Shown here piece by piece: positions 1 to 5,941 of a DNA stretch of 13,670 nt. The translations under genes were made by a program, and so were the position numbers. Positions within the stretch are counted from its first letter, which is position 1. Every line of letters begins with the position of its first letter. The notes beneath the pieces are model-generated. The model was not told where the DNA came from and did not search any database. It saw only the letters and a program-made list of their open reading frames with translations. The stretch comes from Reyranella sp. (GTDB lineage Bacteria; Pseudomonadota; Alphaproteobacteria; Reyranellales; Reyranellaceae), in the NCBI GenBank assembly GCA_016780605.1, contig JADHLS010000044.1:1-13670 (forward strand), given 5' to 3'.

Positions 1-205
1 CGACTATCTGCTCGAGGTCGTGGTGCCGGACCTCGCACACTACCAGAAGTTCCTGGTCGACAAGCTGCTGGCGCTACCGATCGTCCGCGAGGTCCAAAGC
101 AGCATCGCCATCAGCACCCTCAAGGCCGGCGCGCCCTTGCCGCTCGGCCACCTCGGCAACCTGCGACAGCGAAAGGAGAATCGGCGGCGCAAGGCCCGAC
201 GCTAG
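1..205 (+). CDS. Lrp/AsnC-family transcriptional regulator, C-terminal part (5' end outside window)
   Basis: The reading frame is open from base 2 and ends at TAG 203-205. The first visible residues, DYLLEVVVPDLAHYQKFL, followed by LLALPIVREVQSSIAI and then LK, match the end of the Lrp/AsnC ligand-binding domain (RAM/ActD fold). In that family this domain binds small molecules, often amino acids, and mediates oligomerisation. The DNA-binding helix-turn-helix would lie upstream of the window. After the conserved domain comes a short, very basic tail (RQRKENRRRKARR). An Lrp-type regulator beside an amino-acid-type ABC importer is a common arrangement, so it may control the neighbouring binding-protein gene, but that is inference. 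The GTG at base 20 is an internal codon, not the start. Confidence 0.8.
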   Translation, partial: DYLLEVVVPDLAHYQKFLVDKLLALPIVREVQSSIAISTLKAGAPLPLGHLGNLRQRKENRRRKARR

Positions 206-467
206 GGCGCAACCTCCCTTCCCGCCGGACATTGCCCTCGGGAACGAGGCTCAATGGAGCAGGATACTGGAGGGGGAAAGCCGCAGAGTTGATGTCTCAT
301 GAGATGGGATCATTCCGATCTGCAATCGGCACGCATCGCGTCTGCTGCCTGCCCCCTCCTGTATCCTCCCCCGTATGACGGGGGAGGAGGAAGATGCCTC
401 GGGATGACAGTACGTCCCGCTGCACGCTAGGATCGTCCCAACAACACACGTCTGGGAGGACGTTCCA
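206..467. other. Non-coding, hairpin-rich stretch upstream of the binding-protein gene
   Basis: No convincing gene is seen in these 262 bases. They hold several self-complementary segments. A 10-bp palindrome lies at 295-304. A 5-bp stem with a 5-base loop lies at 315-329. A perfect 10-bp stem with loop TATGA lies at 364-388. A 6-bp stem with one G-T pair lies at 401-418. In addition, 261-276 is complementary to 352-367 at 15 of 16 positions, which would enclose the 315-329 hairpin. No run of T follows the strong 364-388 stem, so it is not a standard intrinsic terminator. The stretch could be a structured leader of the downstream gene or a small palindromic repeat element. Confidence 0.5.
364..388. 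repeat. Perfect 10-bp stem-loop
   Basis: TCCTCCCCCG at 364-373 pairs with CGGGGGAGGA at 379-388 around the 5-base loop TATGA. It is the strongest hairpin in this intergenic region and lies about 80 bases before the start of the binding-protein gene. Its left arm overlaps by four bases with the segment 352-367 that can pair with 261-276, so the two pairings partly exclude each other. No T-tract follows. Confidence 0.6.
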
Positions 468-1724
468 ATGCGCATCAAGCGTCGCACTTTCAACAATCTC
501 GTTGTCGCGGGAGCGGCAGGTGGATTTGCGGGCACCGCCCGCGCCCAGGCCAAGCCGCTCACCATCGGCTTCGGCATGGCACTGACCGGCGGCCTCGCGC
601 CCAACGGCAAGGCGGCGCTGCTCGCCATGCAGATCGCGGCCGAGGACATCAACGCCAAGGGCGGCATCCTCGGCCGACCGGTCAAGCTCGTGTACTACGA
701 CGACCAGTCGAACCCCTCGACGGTGCCCGGCCTCTATACGAAGCTGATGGATGTCGACAAGGTCGACATCGTGGTGAGCGGCTACGCCACCAACATGGTG
801 GCGCCGGCCATGCCGATCGTGATGCAGAAGGATCGCACCTTTTTCGCGCTGTTCGGCCTGGCGGTGAACTCCGAGTTCCACTATCCACGCTACTTCGCCA
901 TCCAGCCGGCCGGCGGACCCAAGCCCAAGGAGGCCTTCGCCGAGGGCTTCTTCGAGGTGGCGATGGCGCAGAATCCCAAGCCGCAGACACTGGCCTTGGT
1001 CGGCGCCGACGCCGAGTTCCCGCGCAATGCGCTGGAAGGCGTCCGCAACATCGCCAAGAAGTACAATCTCAAGATCGTCTACGACAAGAACTACCCGCCG
1101 GCGACGGCCGACTACACGCCGGTCGTGCGCGCCGTGGCGGCGACCAATCCGGACATCTTCTTCGCCGCGTCCTATCCGCCCGATTCGGTGGGCATCATCC
1201 GCGCCAGCAGCGAGATCGGCTTCAAGCCGAAAATCTACGGTGGCGGCATGGTCGGCCTGCAGGCGACGGCCATCAAGACGCAGCTCGGCCCGCTCCTGAA
1301 CGGCATCGTGGTGTACGACTTCTGGCTGCCGTGGGCCAAATTCGCCACCGACGCCGGCCGCGACTTCCTGAAGAAGTACCAGGCGAAGGCGGCGGAACAG
1401 GGCGTCGACCTGCTGGGCTACTATCTGCCGCCGTACGGCTATGCCTTGATGGAGATCGTCGAGCAGGCAGTGACGGGTGCGGGAAGCACCGATGACGCCA
1501 AGCTCGCCGAGTTCATGCGCAAGGCGACCTTCAAGACCATCGTCGGCGACATCAAGTTCAACAGCGAAGGCGAGTGGGAGACCGCGAAGGTCCTCGCCGT
1601 CCAGTTCCAGGGCGTCCAGGGCAACGGCGTTGATCAGTTCCGGGATCCCAAGACCGAAGTGATCCTGTGGCCGACCCAGTACAAGACCGGCGACATCATC
1701 TATCCGTACGATCCGAAGAAATAA
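468..1724 (+). CDS. ABC transporter periplasmic substrate-binding protein, branched-chain amino acid (LivJ/HAAT) type, Tat-exported
   Basis: This is the extracytoplasmic binding component of an amino-acid-type ABC importer. The ATG at 468 follows a strong GGGAGGA ribosome binding site (454-460). Residues 1-26 form a twin-arginine signal: R5-R6 in KRRTFNN, a hydrophobic stretch, and a likely cut after A24-R25-A26. The mature protein begins with the family pattern LTIGFGMALTGGLAPNGKAAL, followed by DINAKGGILGRPVKLVYYDD, typical of the Periplasmic_binding_6 (Leu/Ile/Val-binding) fold. At 418 residues it has the usual length. It converges on the livHMGF genes across a RAYT insertion, and no other binding protein is visible, so it probably serves that permease. 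The ligand cannot be read from the sequence; this family also takes amides, aromatic acids and urea. Confidence 0.9.
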   Translation: MRIKRRTFNNLVVAGAAGGFAGTARAQAKPLTIGFGMALTGGLAPNGKAALLAMQIAAEDINAKGGILGRPVKLVYYDDQSNPSTVPGLYTKLMDVDKVDIVVSGYATNMVAPAMPIVMQKDRTFFALFGLAVNSEFHYPRYFAIQPAGGPKPKEAFAEGFFEVAMAQNPKPQTLALVGADAEFPRNALEGVRNIAKKYNLKIVYDKNYPPATADYTPVVRAVAATNPDIFFAASYPPDSVGIIRASSEIGFKPKIYGGGMVGLQATAIKTQLGPLLNGIVVYDFWLPWAKFATDAGRDFLKKYQAKAAEQGVDLLGYYLPPYGYALMEIVEQAVTGAGSTDDAKLAEFMRKATFKTIVGDIKFNSEGEWETAKVLAVQFQGVQGNGVDQFRDPKTEVILWPTQYKTGDIIYPYDPKK

Positions 1725-1745
1725 GACAAAGGACGCTGGGGGTCC

Positions 1746-1782
1746 GCTCATTGGAGCGCGGACCTCCAGGTCCGCTCATGAA
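1746..1782 (+). repeat. REP palindrome, left outer copy (half of a 37-bp perfect inverted repeat)
   Basis: Bases 1746-1782 are the exact reverse complement of 2412-2448, so a perfect 37-bp inverted repeat brackets the transposase gene. Inside is the hairpin GCGGACCTCCAGGTCCGC (1758-1775; 8-bp stem, 2-base loop), preceded by the tetranucleotide GGAG (1753-1756). REP sequences linked to RAYT transposases typically have a G-rich tetranucleotide at the 5' foot of the hairpin. The copy begins 21 bases after the stop of the binding-protein gene and may act as a transcript-end hairpin for it. Confidence 0.85.
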
Positions 1783-1817
1783 TTTCGGCCTATGATGCGG
1801 ATGGGTCGCAGACTACA

Positions 1818-1845
1818 GCGACCTTGGAGGTCCGCGCTCCAATGA
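1818..1845 (-). repeat. REP palindrome, left inner copy, overlapping the RAYT start
   Basis: Bases 1825-1845 match 2426-2446 exactly (21 bases) and lie opposite in orientation to the copy at 1746-1782, making a two-REP (BIME-like) unit. The hairpin arms are GCG-ACCT (1818-1824) and AGGTCCGC (1828-1835), with one unpaired base, so this copy is slightly decayed. On the + strand it contains GGAGGT (1826-1831), the best ribosome binding site for the following gene, and its end includes the ATG at 1842. Confidence 0.75.
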
Positions 1846-2411
1846 CGCCATTCAAAGGCTGGCACAATCGAGGCTATCTGCCTCACTTCGATTCACCAGA
1901 GACCGTACAGTTCCTGACATTTCGTCTTGCCGACAGCATGCCTCAGGTCCGCATAGAGGCTCTGCGGCTCCAGCCGGACGCAGTGTTGCTGATCGACAAG
2001 GAACTTGACGCAGGTCTGGGTGCTTGCTGGCTACGCCGTCCAGAAATCGCGGAACTGACTCAGGACGCACTTCTTCACTTCGATAGCGTGCGCTATCGGC
2101 TACTTGCCTGGTGCATCATGCCGAATCACGTGCACGTCGTGGCCGAAATGCTCGACGGCCATTCCCTGAGCGCCGTTGTCAAAAGCTGGAAATCCTTCAC
2201 TTCCCGACAAGCCAACGCGCGGCTGCGGCGGATCGGGCAATTCTGGGGGACCGACTATTTCGACAGATACATGCGCAACGAAGATCACCTCCAGCGCACC
2301 GTTGAGTATGTCGAGAGCAACCCTGTTAAGGCAGGCCTCGTCGACAAGGCGTCCGACTGGCTGCGGAGCTCTGCTTCCTATGGAGCGCGGACCTCCAAGT
2401 CCGCATTATAG
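1842..2411 (+). CDS. REP-associated tyrosine transposase (RAYT; Y1_Tnp, IS200-like)
   Basis: This is a single-strand DNA nuclease/transposase of the IS200/IS605-related RAYT family, which processes REP palindromes. From ATG 1842 it has 189 residues, normal for the family. Marks of the family are GWHNRGYLPHF at the start, the HUH metal-binding motif H96-V97-H98 in CIMPNHVHVV, and the WKSFTSRQ segment. The segment WGTDYFDRYMRNEDHL carries the likely catalytic tyrosine (Y139 or Y143), and VEYVESNPVKAGLV follows. A TTG at 1824 would add six residues, but GGAGGT at 1826-1831 favours ATG 1842. The last ten codons lie inside a REP copy and encode GARTSKSAL. Codon use is less GC-biased than the neighbours, consistent with acquisition. 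Both HUH and Tyr motifs are intact, so the enzyme may be active. Confidence 0.92.
   Translation: MTPFKGWHNRGYLPHFDSPETVQFLTFRLADSMPQVRIEALRLQPDAVLLIDKELDAGLGACWLRRPEIAELTQDALLHFDSVRYRLLAWCIMPNHVHVVAEMLDGHSLSAVVKSWKSFTSRQANARLRRIGQFWGTDYFDRYMRNEDHLQRTVEYVESNPVKAGLVDKASDWLRSSASYGARTSKSAL
2381..2404 (+). repeat. REP palindrome, right inner copy, encoding the RAYT C-terminus
   Basis: It repeats the left outer copy (from 1752) with one change in the hairpin (AAGT in place of AGGT), leaving a 6-bp stem GCGGAC/GTCCGC (2387-2392 and 2399-2404). GGAG (2382-2385) again stands at the 5' foot. The copy lies within the end of the transposase frame and contributes its last residues before TAG 2409-2411. 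Confidence 0.75.
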
Positions 2412-2448
2412 TTCATGAGCGGACCTGGAGGTCCGCGCTCCAATGAGC
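2412..2448 (-). repeat. REP palindrome, right outer copy (other half of the 37-bp inverted repeat)
   Basis: It is the exact reverse complement of 1746-1782. It begins at the base after the transposase stop and ends two bases before the stop codon of livF on the opposite strand (TCA 2450-2452). It forms a convergent pair with the copy at 2381-2404. With no other sequence between the two converging genes, the hairpins are the only candidates for a two-way transcript end. Confidence 0.85.
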
Positions 2449-2449
2449 C

Positions 2450-3181
2450 TCAAGCGCCGAGGTAGAACTCGCGGATCAGCTCGTTGTTGTTCAGCGCCTC
2501 GGCGGAGGCGCCTTCGAAGGCGATCTTGCCGTGGACAATGACGTAGCCGCGGTCGGCGATGCGGATGGCCTGGGTGAAGTTCTGCTCGGCCATCAGGACG
2601 CTGAGGTTGTAGCCCTCCTTCAGCTCCTTGATCTTGTCGATGGTGCGGCTGACCAGGAGCGGCGCCAGGCCGACCGAGGGCTCGTCGATCAGGAGGATGC
2701 GCGGCGCCGACATCAGCGCGCGGGCGAGCGCCAGCATCTGCTGCTCGCCGCCGCTCATCGAGCCGGCCAGCTGGCCCGCCCGCTCCTTCAGTCGCGGAAA
2801 GGTCTCCAGGCAGAAGTCGAGGTTGCGGTTGATCTCCGAGCGCGCCTTGGGGCGGAAGGCGCCGAGCAGCAGATTCTCGGTCACGGTGAGCTTGGGGAAG
2901 AGCCGCCGGCCTTCAGGCACGAAGCCGATGCCGAGATCGACGATCTCCTCGGTCGAGCGGCCGATCAGCTCGTGCTCCTTGCCGTCGATCACGGCCTTGA
3001 TGCTGCCCTTCGAAGGCCGGACCATGCCCATGATCGACTTCATCAGCGTCGACTTGCCATTGCCGTTGGTGCCGAGCAGCGCAACCGTCTCGCCGGCGCC
3101 GACGTTCAGGGACACGTCCTCGAGCACGTGGACGGCACCGTACCCGGCATCGATGTGGCCGATGGTGAGGCTACTCGCCAA
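2450..3181 (-). CDS. livF: Branched-chain-amino-acid-type ABC transporter ATP-binding protein LivF
   Basis: This is the second ATPase of a HAAT importer, a cytoplasmic partner of LivG that powers transport through LivH/LivM. It has 243 residues, close to the usual LivF length (about 235). Walker A is GTNGNGKST (37-45), the ABC signature SGGEQ (143-147) and Walker B ILLIDE (162-167). The LivF-typical VPEGRRLFPKLTVTENL follows the Q-loop region at about 88-104. The chosen start is TTG at 3181, overlapping the end of livG by 11 bases, with a GAGGG-like site just upstream; the protein begins at the expected place before the first beta strand. It is last in the - strand operon and ends next to a REP repeat. 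The substrate is unknown, but assignment to the LivF family is secure. Confidence 0.93.
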   Translation of the reverse strand: MASSLTIGHIDAGYGAVHVLEDVSLNVGAGETVALLGTNGNGKSTLMKSIMGMVRPSKGSIKAVIDGKEHELIGRSTEEIVDLGIGFVPEGRRLFPKLTVTENLLLGAFRPKARSEINRNLDFCLETFPRLKERAGQLAGSMSGGEQQMLALARALMSAPRILLIDEPSVGLAPLLVSRTIDKIKELKEGYNLSVLMAEQNFTQAIRIADRGYVIVHGKIAFEGASAEALNNNELIREFYLGA

Positions 3182-3905
3182 GGTAGGCCCTCACGACTTC
3201 GGGATCGCGCACGACGTCCTTCGGACTGCCGTCGGCGATCTTCTTGCCGGCCACCAGGCAGGCGATGCGCTGCGAGAACTCCATCACCGCGCGCATGATG
3301 TGCTCGATCATGATCACGGTGACGCCCTGCTCGTTGAGGCGAATCAGCAGCGCGATGATCTCGTCGACCTCGGCATGGCTGAGACCCGCCATCGCCTCGT
3401 CGGAGATCAGGAGCTTCGGATCGGCGGCCATGGCCCGGGCAAGCTCGAGCTTGCGCATCTCGATCTGGGTGAGATCGCGCGGCCGCTGGCGCGCCTTGGC
3501 CGCCAGGCCGACCAGGGCCAGCAGCTCCAGGCAACGCTCGTCGATCGCGGCACCATGGAGGTGGCCGGAGGGTCGGGCATTGACTGCGTAGAGGATGGGG
3601 ATGCGCACGTTCTCGGCCAGCGTCAGCCCGGCGAAGGGGCGCGGCAGTTGGAAGCTGCGCGCCAGCCCGCGGCGGGTTCGCTGGTGGGCCGACAGCCCGT
3701 CGATCGTCTCGTCGGCGAAGCGGACGCTGCCCTGCTCGTTCTGCAACGTGCCGCAGATGCAGTTGACCAGGGTCGACTTGCCCGAGCCGTTGGGCCCGAT
3801 CAGGCCGAGCCGCTCGCCCGCCTGGACCTCGAGGTCGATACCGTCGAGCGCCACGAAGCCGCCGAAGCGCTTGCCGAGACCCGCGACGGTGAGCAGCGCG
3901 CTCAT
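3171..3905 (-). CDS. livG: Branched-chain-amino-acid-type ABC transporter ATP-binding protein LivG, degenerate signature motif
   Basis: This is the first ATPase of the importer, with 244 residues from ATG 3905. Its start overlaps the livM stop as ATGA (3902-3905). Walker A is GPNGSGKST (37-45), the Q-loop glutamine is Q86 in ARSFQLPRPF, Walker B is LLISDEAMAGL with catalytic E170, and the switch histidine is H202. The C-terminal DPEVVRAYLGE is the classic LivG/BCA ATP-binding tail. The normal ABC signature (LSGGQ or LSYGQ) is replaced by LTQIEMRKLELARA (145-158). Related LivG-like proteins with DEAMAGL or DEVMAGL also tend to have a relaxed signature, so this is probably a subfamily trait and not a broken gene. 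The frame extends upstream without stop, but only the part from 3905 has LivG sequence. Confidence 0.93.
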   Translation of the reverse strand: MSALLTVAGLGKRFGGFVALDGIDLEVQAGERLGLIGPNGSGKSTLVNCICGTLQNEQGSVRFADETIDGLSAHQRTRRGLARSFQLPRPFAGLTLAENVRIPILYAVNARPSGHLHGAAIDERCLELLALVGLAAKARQRPRDLTQIEMRKLELARAMAADPKLLISDEAMAGLSHAEVDEIIALLIRLNEQGVTVIMIEHIMRAVMEFSQRIACLVAGKKIADGSPKDVVRDPEVVRAYLGE

Positions 3906-4903
3906 TTGCGCTTCCTCTGGAACAGCCCGACGATGCCCTGCGGGGCGGCGATGACGAAGGCCACCATCAGCACGCCCGCCACCAGCACGTTGACCGCCGA
4001 GGAGATGGTGACGCGCAGGTACTCCTGCAGGCCGCCCACCAGCACCGCGCCGATCACCGGTCCCGCCCAGCTCGAGGTGCCGCCGATCAGCGGCATGGCG
4101 ATGGCGTTGACCGCATAGTTCAGGCTGAAGCCCGAGGCCGGGTCGAGATAGGTCACGTAATAAGGCAAAGGTGCGCCCGCCATGCCCATGAAGCCGCCCG
4201 AGAGGCCGGTGGCGATCAGCTTGAGACGCAGCGTCGGCACGCCCGAGGCCTCGGCGGCGCCCTCGTCGTCGCGGATGGCGGCGAAGCCGTAGCCCAGCGC
4301 CGAGCGCTCGATGGCACGCGCCGTCGCCAGCACGATGACGCACATGATCAGCATCATGAGGAACAGGTACTGCACGTACTCGCCGCCGATCAGCGGCGCC
4401 ACGCGCGGGCGCAGCACATAGGCGCCGCGCGCACCGCCGACGAAATCCCAGTTGGTGATCAGGGTCTGCACCACCACGGCGAGCGCCAGCGTGGCGATGG
4501 AGAAGAAGACGCCGCGCAGGCGCAAGGTGAGATAGCCGGTGCCGAGCCCGACCAGGCCCGCCAGCCCGCCGCCGATCACGATCATCACCGGCAGCGGCAT
4601 CGCCGGGATGAGCTTGTGCAGCACCACCGTCGAATAGGCGCCGATGGCGAAGAAGGCGGTGACGCCGAAGTTCACATAGCCGGTGTAGCCGCCCAGGATG
4701 TTCCAGGCCGTGCCCAGCACGATGTACTGCAGCACGACGTAGCCCATGAAGAAGGCGTAGGAGCTGCCGAACCAGCGGCCCAGGGCGAAGATCGCGAGCG
4801 CGATGCCGAGCAGGATCAGCGTGAACGTCACGCCGCGCATGCCGGCGGCGTGGGTATCGGCGGCGGCCCTGTCGGCGGGGGATCTATCGGCCAAGGATGC
4901 CAC
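3902..4903 (-). CDS. livM: Branched-chain-amino-acid-type ABC transporter permease LivM
   Basis: This is an inner-membrane permease subunit that pairs with LivH. It has 333 residues from GTG 4903. A hydrophilic N-terminus of about 22 residues is followed by many hydrophobic segments. The segment LGTAWNILGGYTGYVNFGVTAFFAIGAY is the hallmark LivM start (W-N-hhGG-Y-hG-hhFG), and the SGVPTLRLKLIATGLSGG region is the loop that contacts the ATPase. The GTG start overlaps the livH end (4884) by 20 bases. An alternative ATG at 4840 would remove the hydrophilic leader, and neither start has a strong ribosome binding site. Gene order livH-livM-livG-livF and the overlapping ends support a single transcript. 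The substrate cannot be assigned. Confidence 0.92.
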   Translation of the reverse strand: MASLADRSPADRAAADTHAAGMRGVTFTLILLGIALAIFALGRWFGSSYAFFMGYVVLQYIVLGTAWNILGGYTGYVNFGVTAFFAIGAYSTVVLHKLIPAMPLPVMIVIGGGLAGLVGLGTGYLTLRLRGVFFSIATLALAVVVQTLITNWDFVGGARGAYVLRPRVAPLIGGEYVQYLFLMMLIMCVIVLATARAIERSALGYGFAAIRDDEGAAEASGVPTLRLKLIATGLSGGFMGMAGAPLPYYVTYLDPASGFSLNYAVNAIAMPLIGGTSSWAGPVIGAVLVGGLQEYLRVTISSAVNVLVAGVLMVAFVIAAPQGIVGLFQRKRK

Positions 4904-5768
4904 TGGGACGCACCGCCAGGGTGATCAGGAGGATGCCGAAGGCGACCGCGGGCGCCCATGACGGCCCGAAGAAGGTGGCGGTCAGGCTTTCGGCGATGCC
5001 CAGGGTGAAGGCCGCGATCATCATGCCGGGGAAGCTGCCGAGGCCGCCCAGCACGACGATGGCGAAGATGCGGCCAATATATTCGCGTCCGATCGAGGGC
5101 TCGACCGGCTGGATGATGATCAAGCAGGCGCCGGCCAGCGCCGCCGTGGCGATCGAGAGGCCGAAGGCGATGCGCTTGATCTTGACCGGATTGGCGGCCA
5201 TCAGGCGCAGCGCGCCCTGGTCCTGGGCGACCGCCTGCACGGCGCGGCCGATGAAGGTGCGCGACAGGAAGAGCTGCAGGCCCACCACCATCACCATCGC
5301 CACCAGGAAGGGCACGAGCAGCCGGAGCGGCAGGTCGAACAGGCCGAGCTTGACGCTCGGGCCGATATAGGGCGCCTGCACCGTGCGGTAGTCGACACCG
5401 AAGGTCAGCACCAGCGCCACCTCTGTGATGAACAAGAGGCCGAAGAAGAAGGACAGGCCGCGCAGCGACTGGTCATCGCGGCGCTCGAAGGCGACGTAGT
5501 AGACCTGATAGGCGAGCATGCCGAGCAGGTAGAAGAACGGCAGCGCGATCACCGCCGCCAGGATGGGATCGACCCCGAACACCGTGTTGGCGATGAAGGC
5601 GACGTAGGAGCCGAGCAGGATGAAGCCCGGATGGGCAATGTTGACGACGTCGAGCAGGCCGAAGGAGATGGCGATGCCGATCGAGACCGCGGCGTAGAAG
5701 CCGCCCAGCAGGAGCCCGGAGACGATGGCGTTGAGCAGCAGATCGGCCGAGCCATCCATGCCGATCAA
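4884..5768 (-). CDS. livH: Branched-chain-amino-acid-type ABC transporter permease LivH
   Basis: This is an inner-membrane permease subunit, 294 residues from TTG 5768 or 291 from ATG 5759. It begins LLLNAIVSGLLLGGFYAAVS, then GLLDVVNIAHPGFILLGSY, the conserved LivH opening (family usual: hGhhNhAHG.hhhhGAY). About eight hydrophobic segments follow. The segment RTFIGRAVQAVAQDQGALRLMAANP is the cytoplasmic coupling loop, and the protein ends LAVRPSGILGR, typical of the family. Neither start has a clear ribosome binding site. Instead a 14-codon ORF with a strong site lies directly upstream and its stop overlaps the TTG, so livH translation may depend on ribosomes arriving from it. livH is the first gene of the - strand livHMGF operon and diverges from the glycosyltransferase genes. 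Confidence 0.92.
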   Translation of the reverse strand: MIGMDGSADLLLNAIVSGLLLGGFYAAVSIGIAISFGLLDVVNIAHPGFILLGSYVAFIANTVFGVDPILAAVIALPFFYLLGMLAYQVYYVAFERRDDQSLRGLSFFFGLLFITEVALVLTFGVDYRTVQAPYIGPSVKLGLFDLPLRLLVPFLVAMVMVVGLQLFLSRTFIGRAVQAVAQDQGALRLMAANPVKIKRIAFGLSIATAALAGACLIIIQPVEPSIGREYIGRIFAIVVLGGLGSFPGMMIAAFTLGIAESLTATFFGPSWAPAVAFGILLITLAVRPSGILGR

Positions 5769-5809
5769 TCCACGCGCGTGACGACGGTGACGCTGGCCTG
5801 CGTTGGCAT
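5765..5809 (-). CDS. Possible 14-residue leader peptide ORF upstream of livH
   Basis: The - strand shows a strong purine-rich ribosome binding site (AGGGGAGGAAA, about 5814-5824) followed at good spacing by ATG (5809-5807) and the peptide MPTQASVTVVTRVD, ending TGA (5767-5765). The stop overlaps the TTG start of livH. Four of 14 residues are valine and three are threonine, notable before an operon of branched-chain amino acid transporter type. It may couple translation into livH or act as an amino-acid-sensing leader. Alternatively it may mark the true livH start, with a frameshift in the sequence. The frame is different from livH, and livH has its normal N-terminus without it. The peptide is too short for a function call. 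Confidence 0.35.
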   Translation of the reverse strand: MPTQASVTVVTRVD

Positions 5810-5810
5810 C

Positions 5811-5826
5811 GATTTCCTCCCCTTCG
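5811..5826 (-). promoter_or_regulatory. Strong ribosome binding site of the mini-ORF before livH
   Basis: Read on the - strand this is CGAAGGGGAGGAAATC, directly followed by G and the ATG of the 14-codon ORF. It is the only good Shine-Dalgarno near the head of the liv operon; the livH TTG and ATG starts have none that is clear. Confidence 0.55.
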
Positions 5827-5941
5827 CGGCGATGTTTCGCCTGCGTGCGCGGTGTGCGCCGGAAGGGAGGATGGCCGCCCAGCAGGCTTTTGACAATGGT
5901 TTCCGATAATGCGCCGGCGAAGCGTCCTGTGCGATAAGGGG

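Noticed and set aside
364..388. Intrinsic terminator for the lrp-like gene
   Set aside because: The stem is strong but no T-run follows, and it lies about 160 bases after the stop.
297..1751. Long open frame (484 codons) on the - strand opposite the binding-protein gene
   Set aside because: It is an antisense shadow produced by GC-rich codon bias; it lacks any family pattern, while the + strand frame has a signal peptide and full binding-protein sequence.
1824..1841. TTG start for the RAYT gene
   Set aside because: The TTG overlaps the ribosome binding site itself; the ATG at 1842 has GGAGGT 10 bases upstream and gives the usual N-terminus.
3906..4343. Upstream extension of the livG frame
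   Set aside because: The extension is R/G-rich and overlaps livM. LivG homology starts exactly at the ATG at 3905, which overlaps the livM stop.
5890..5910. TTGACA (5890-5895) and GATAAT (5905-5910) as a promoter for the glycosyltransferase genes
   Set aside because: The spacing is only 9 bases, far from the 16-18 needed for a housekeeping promoter.
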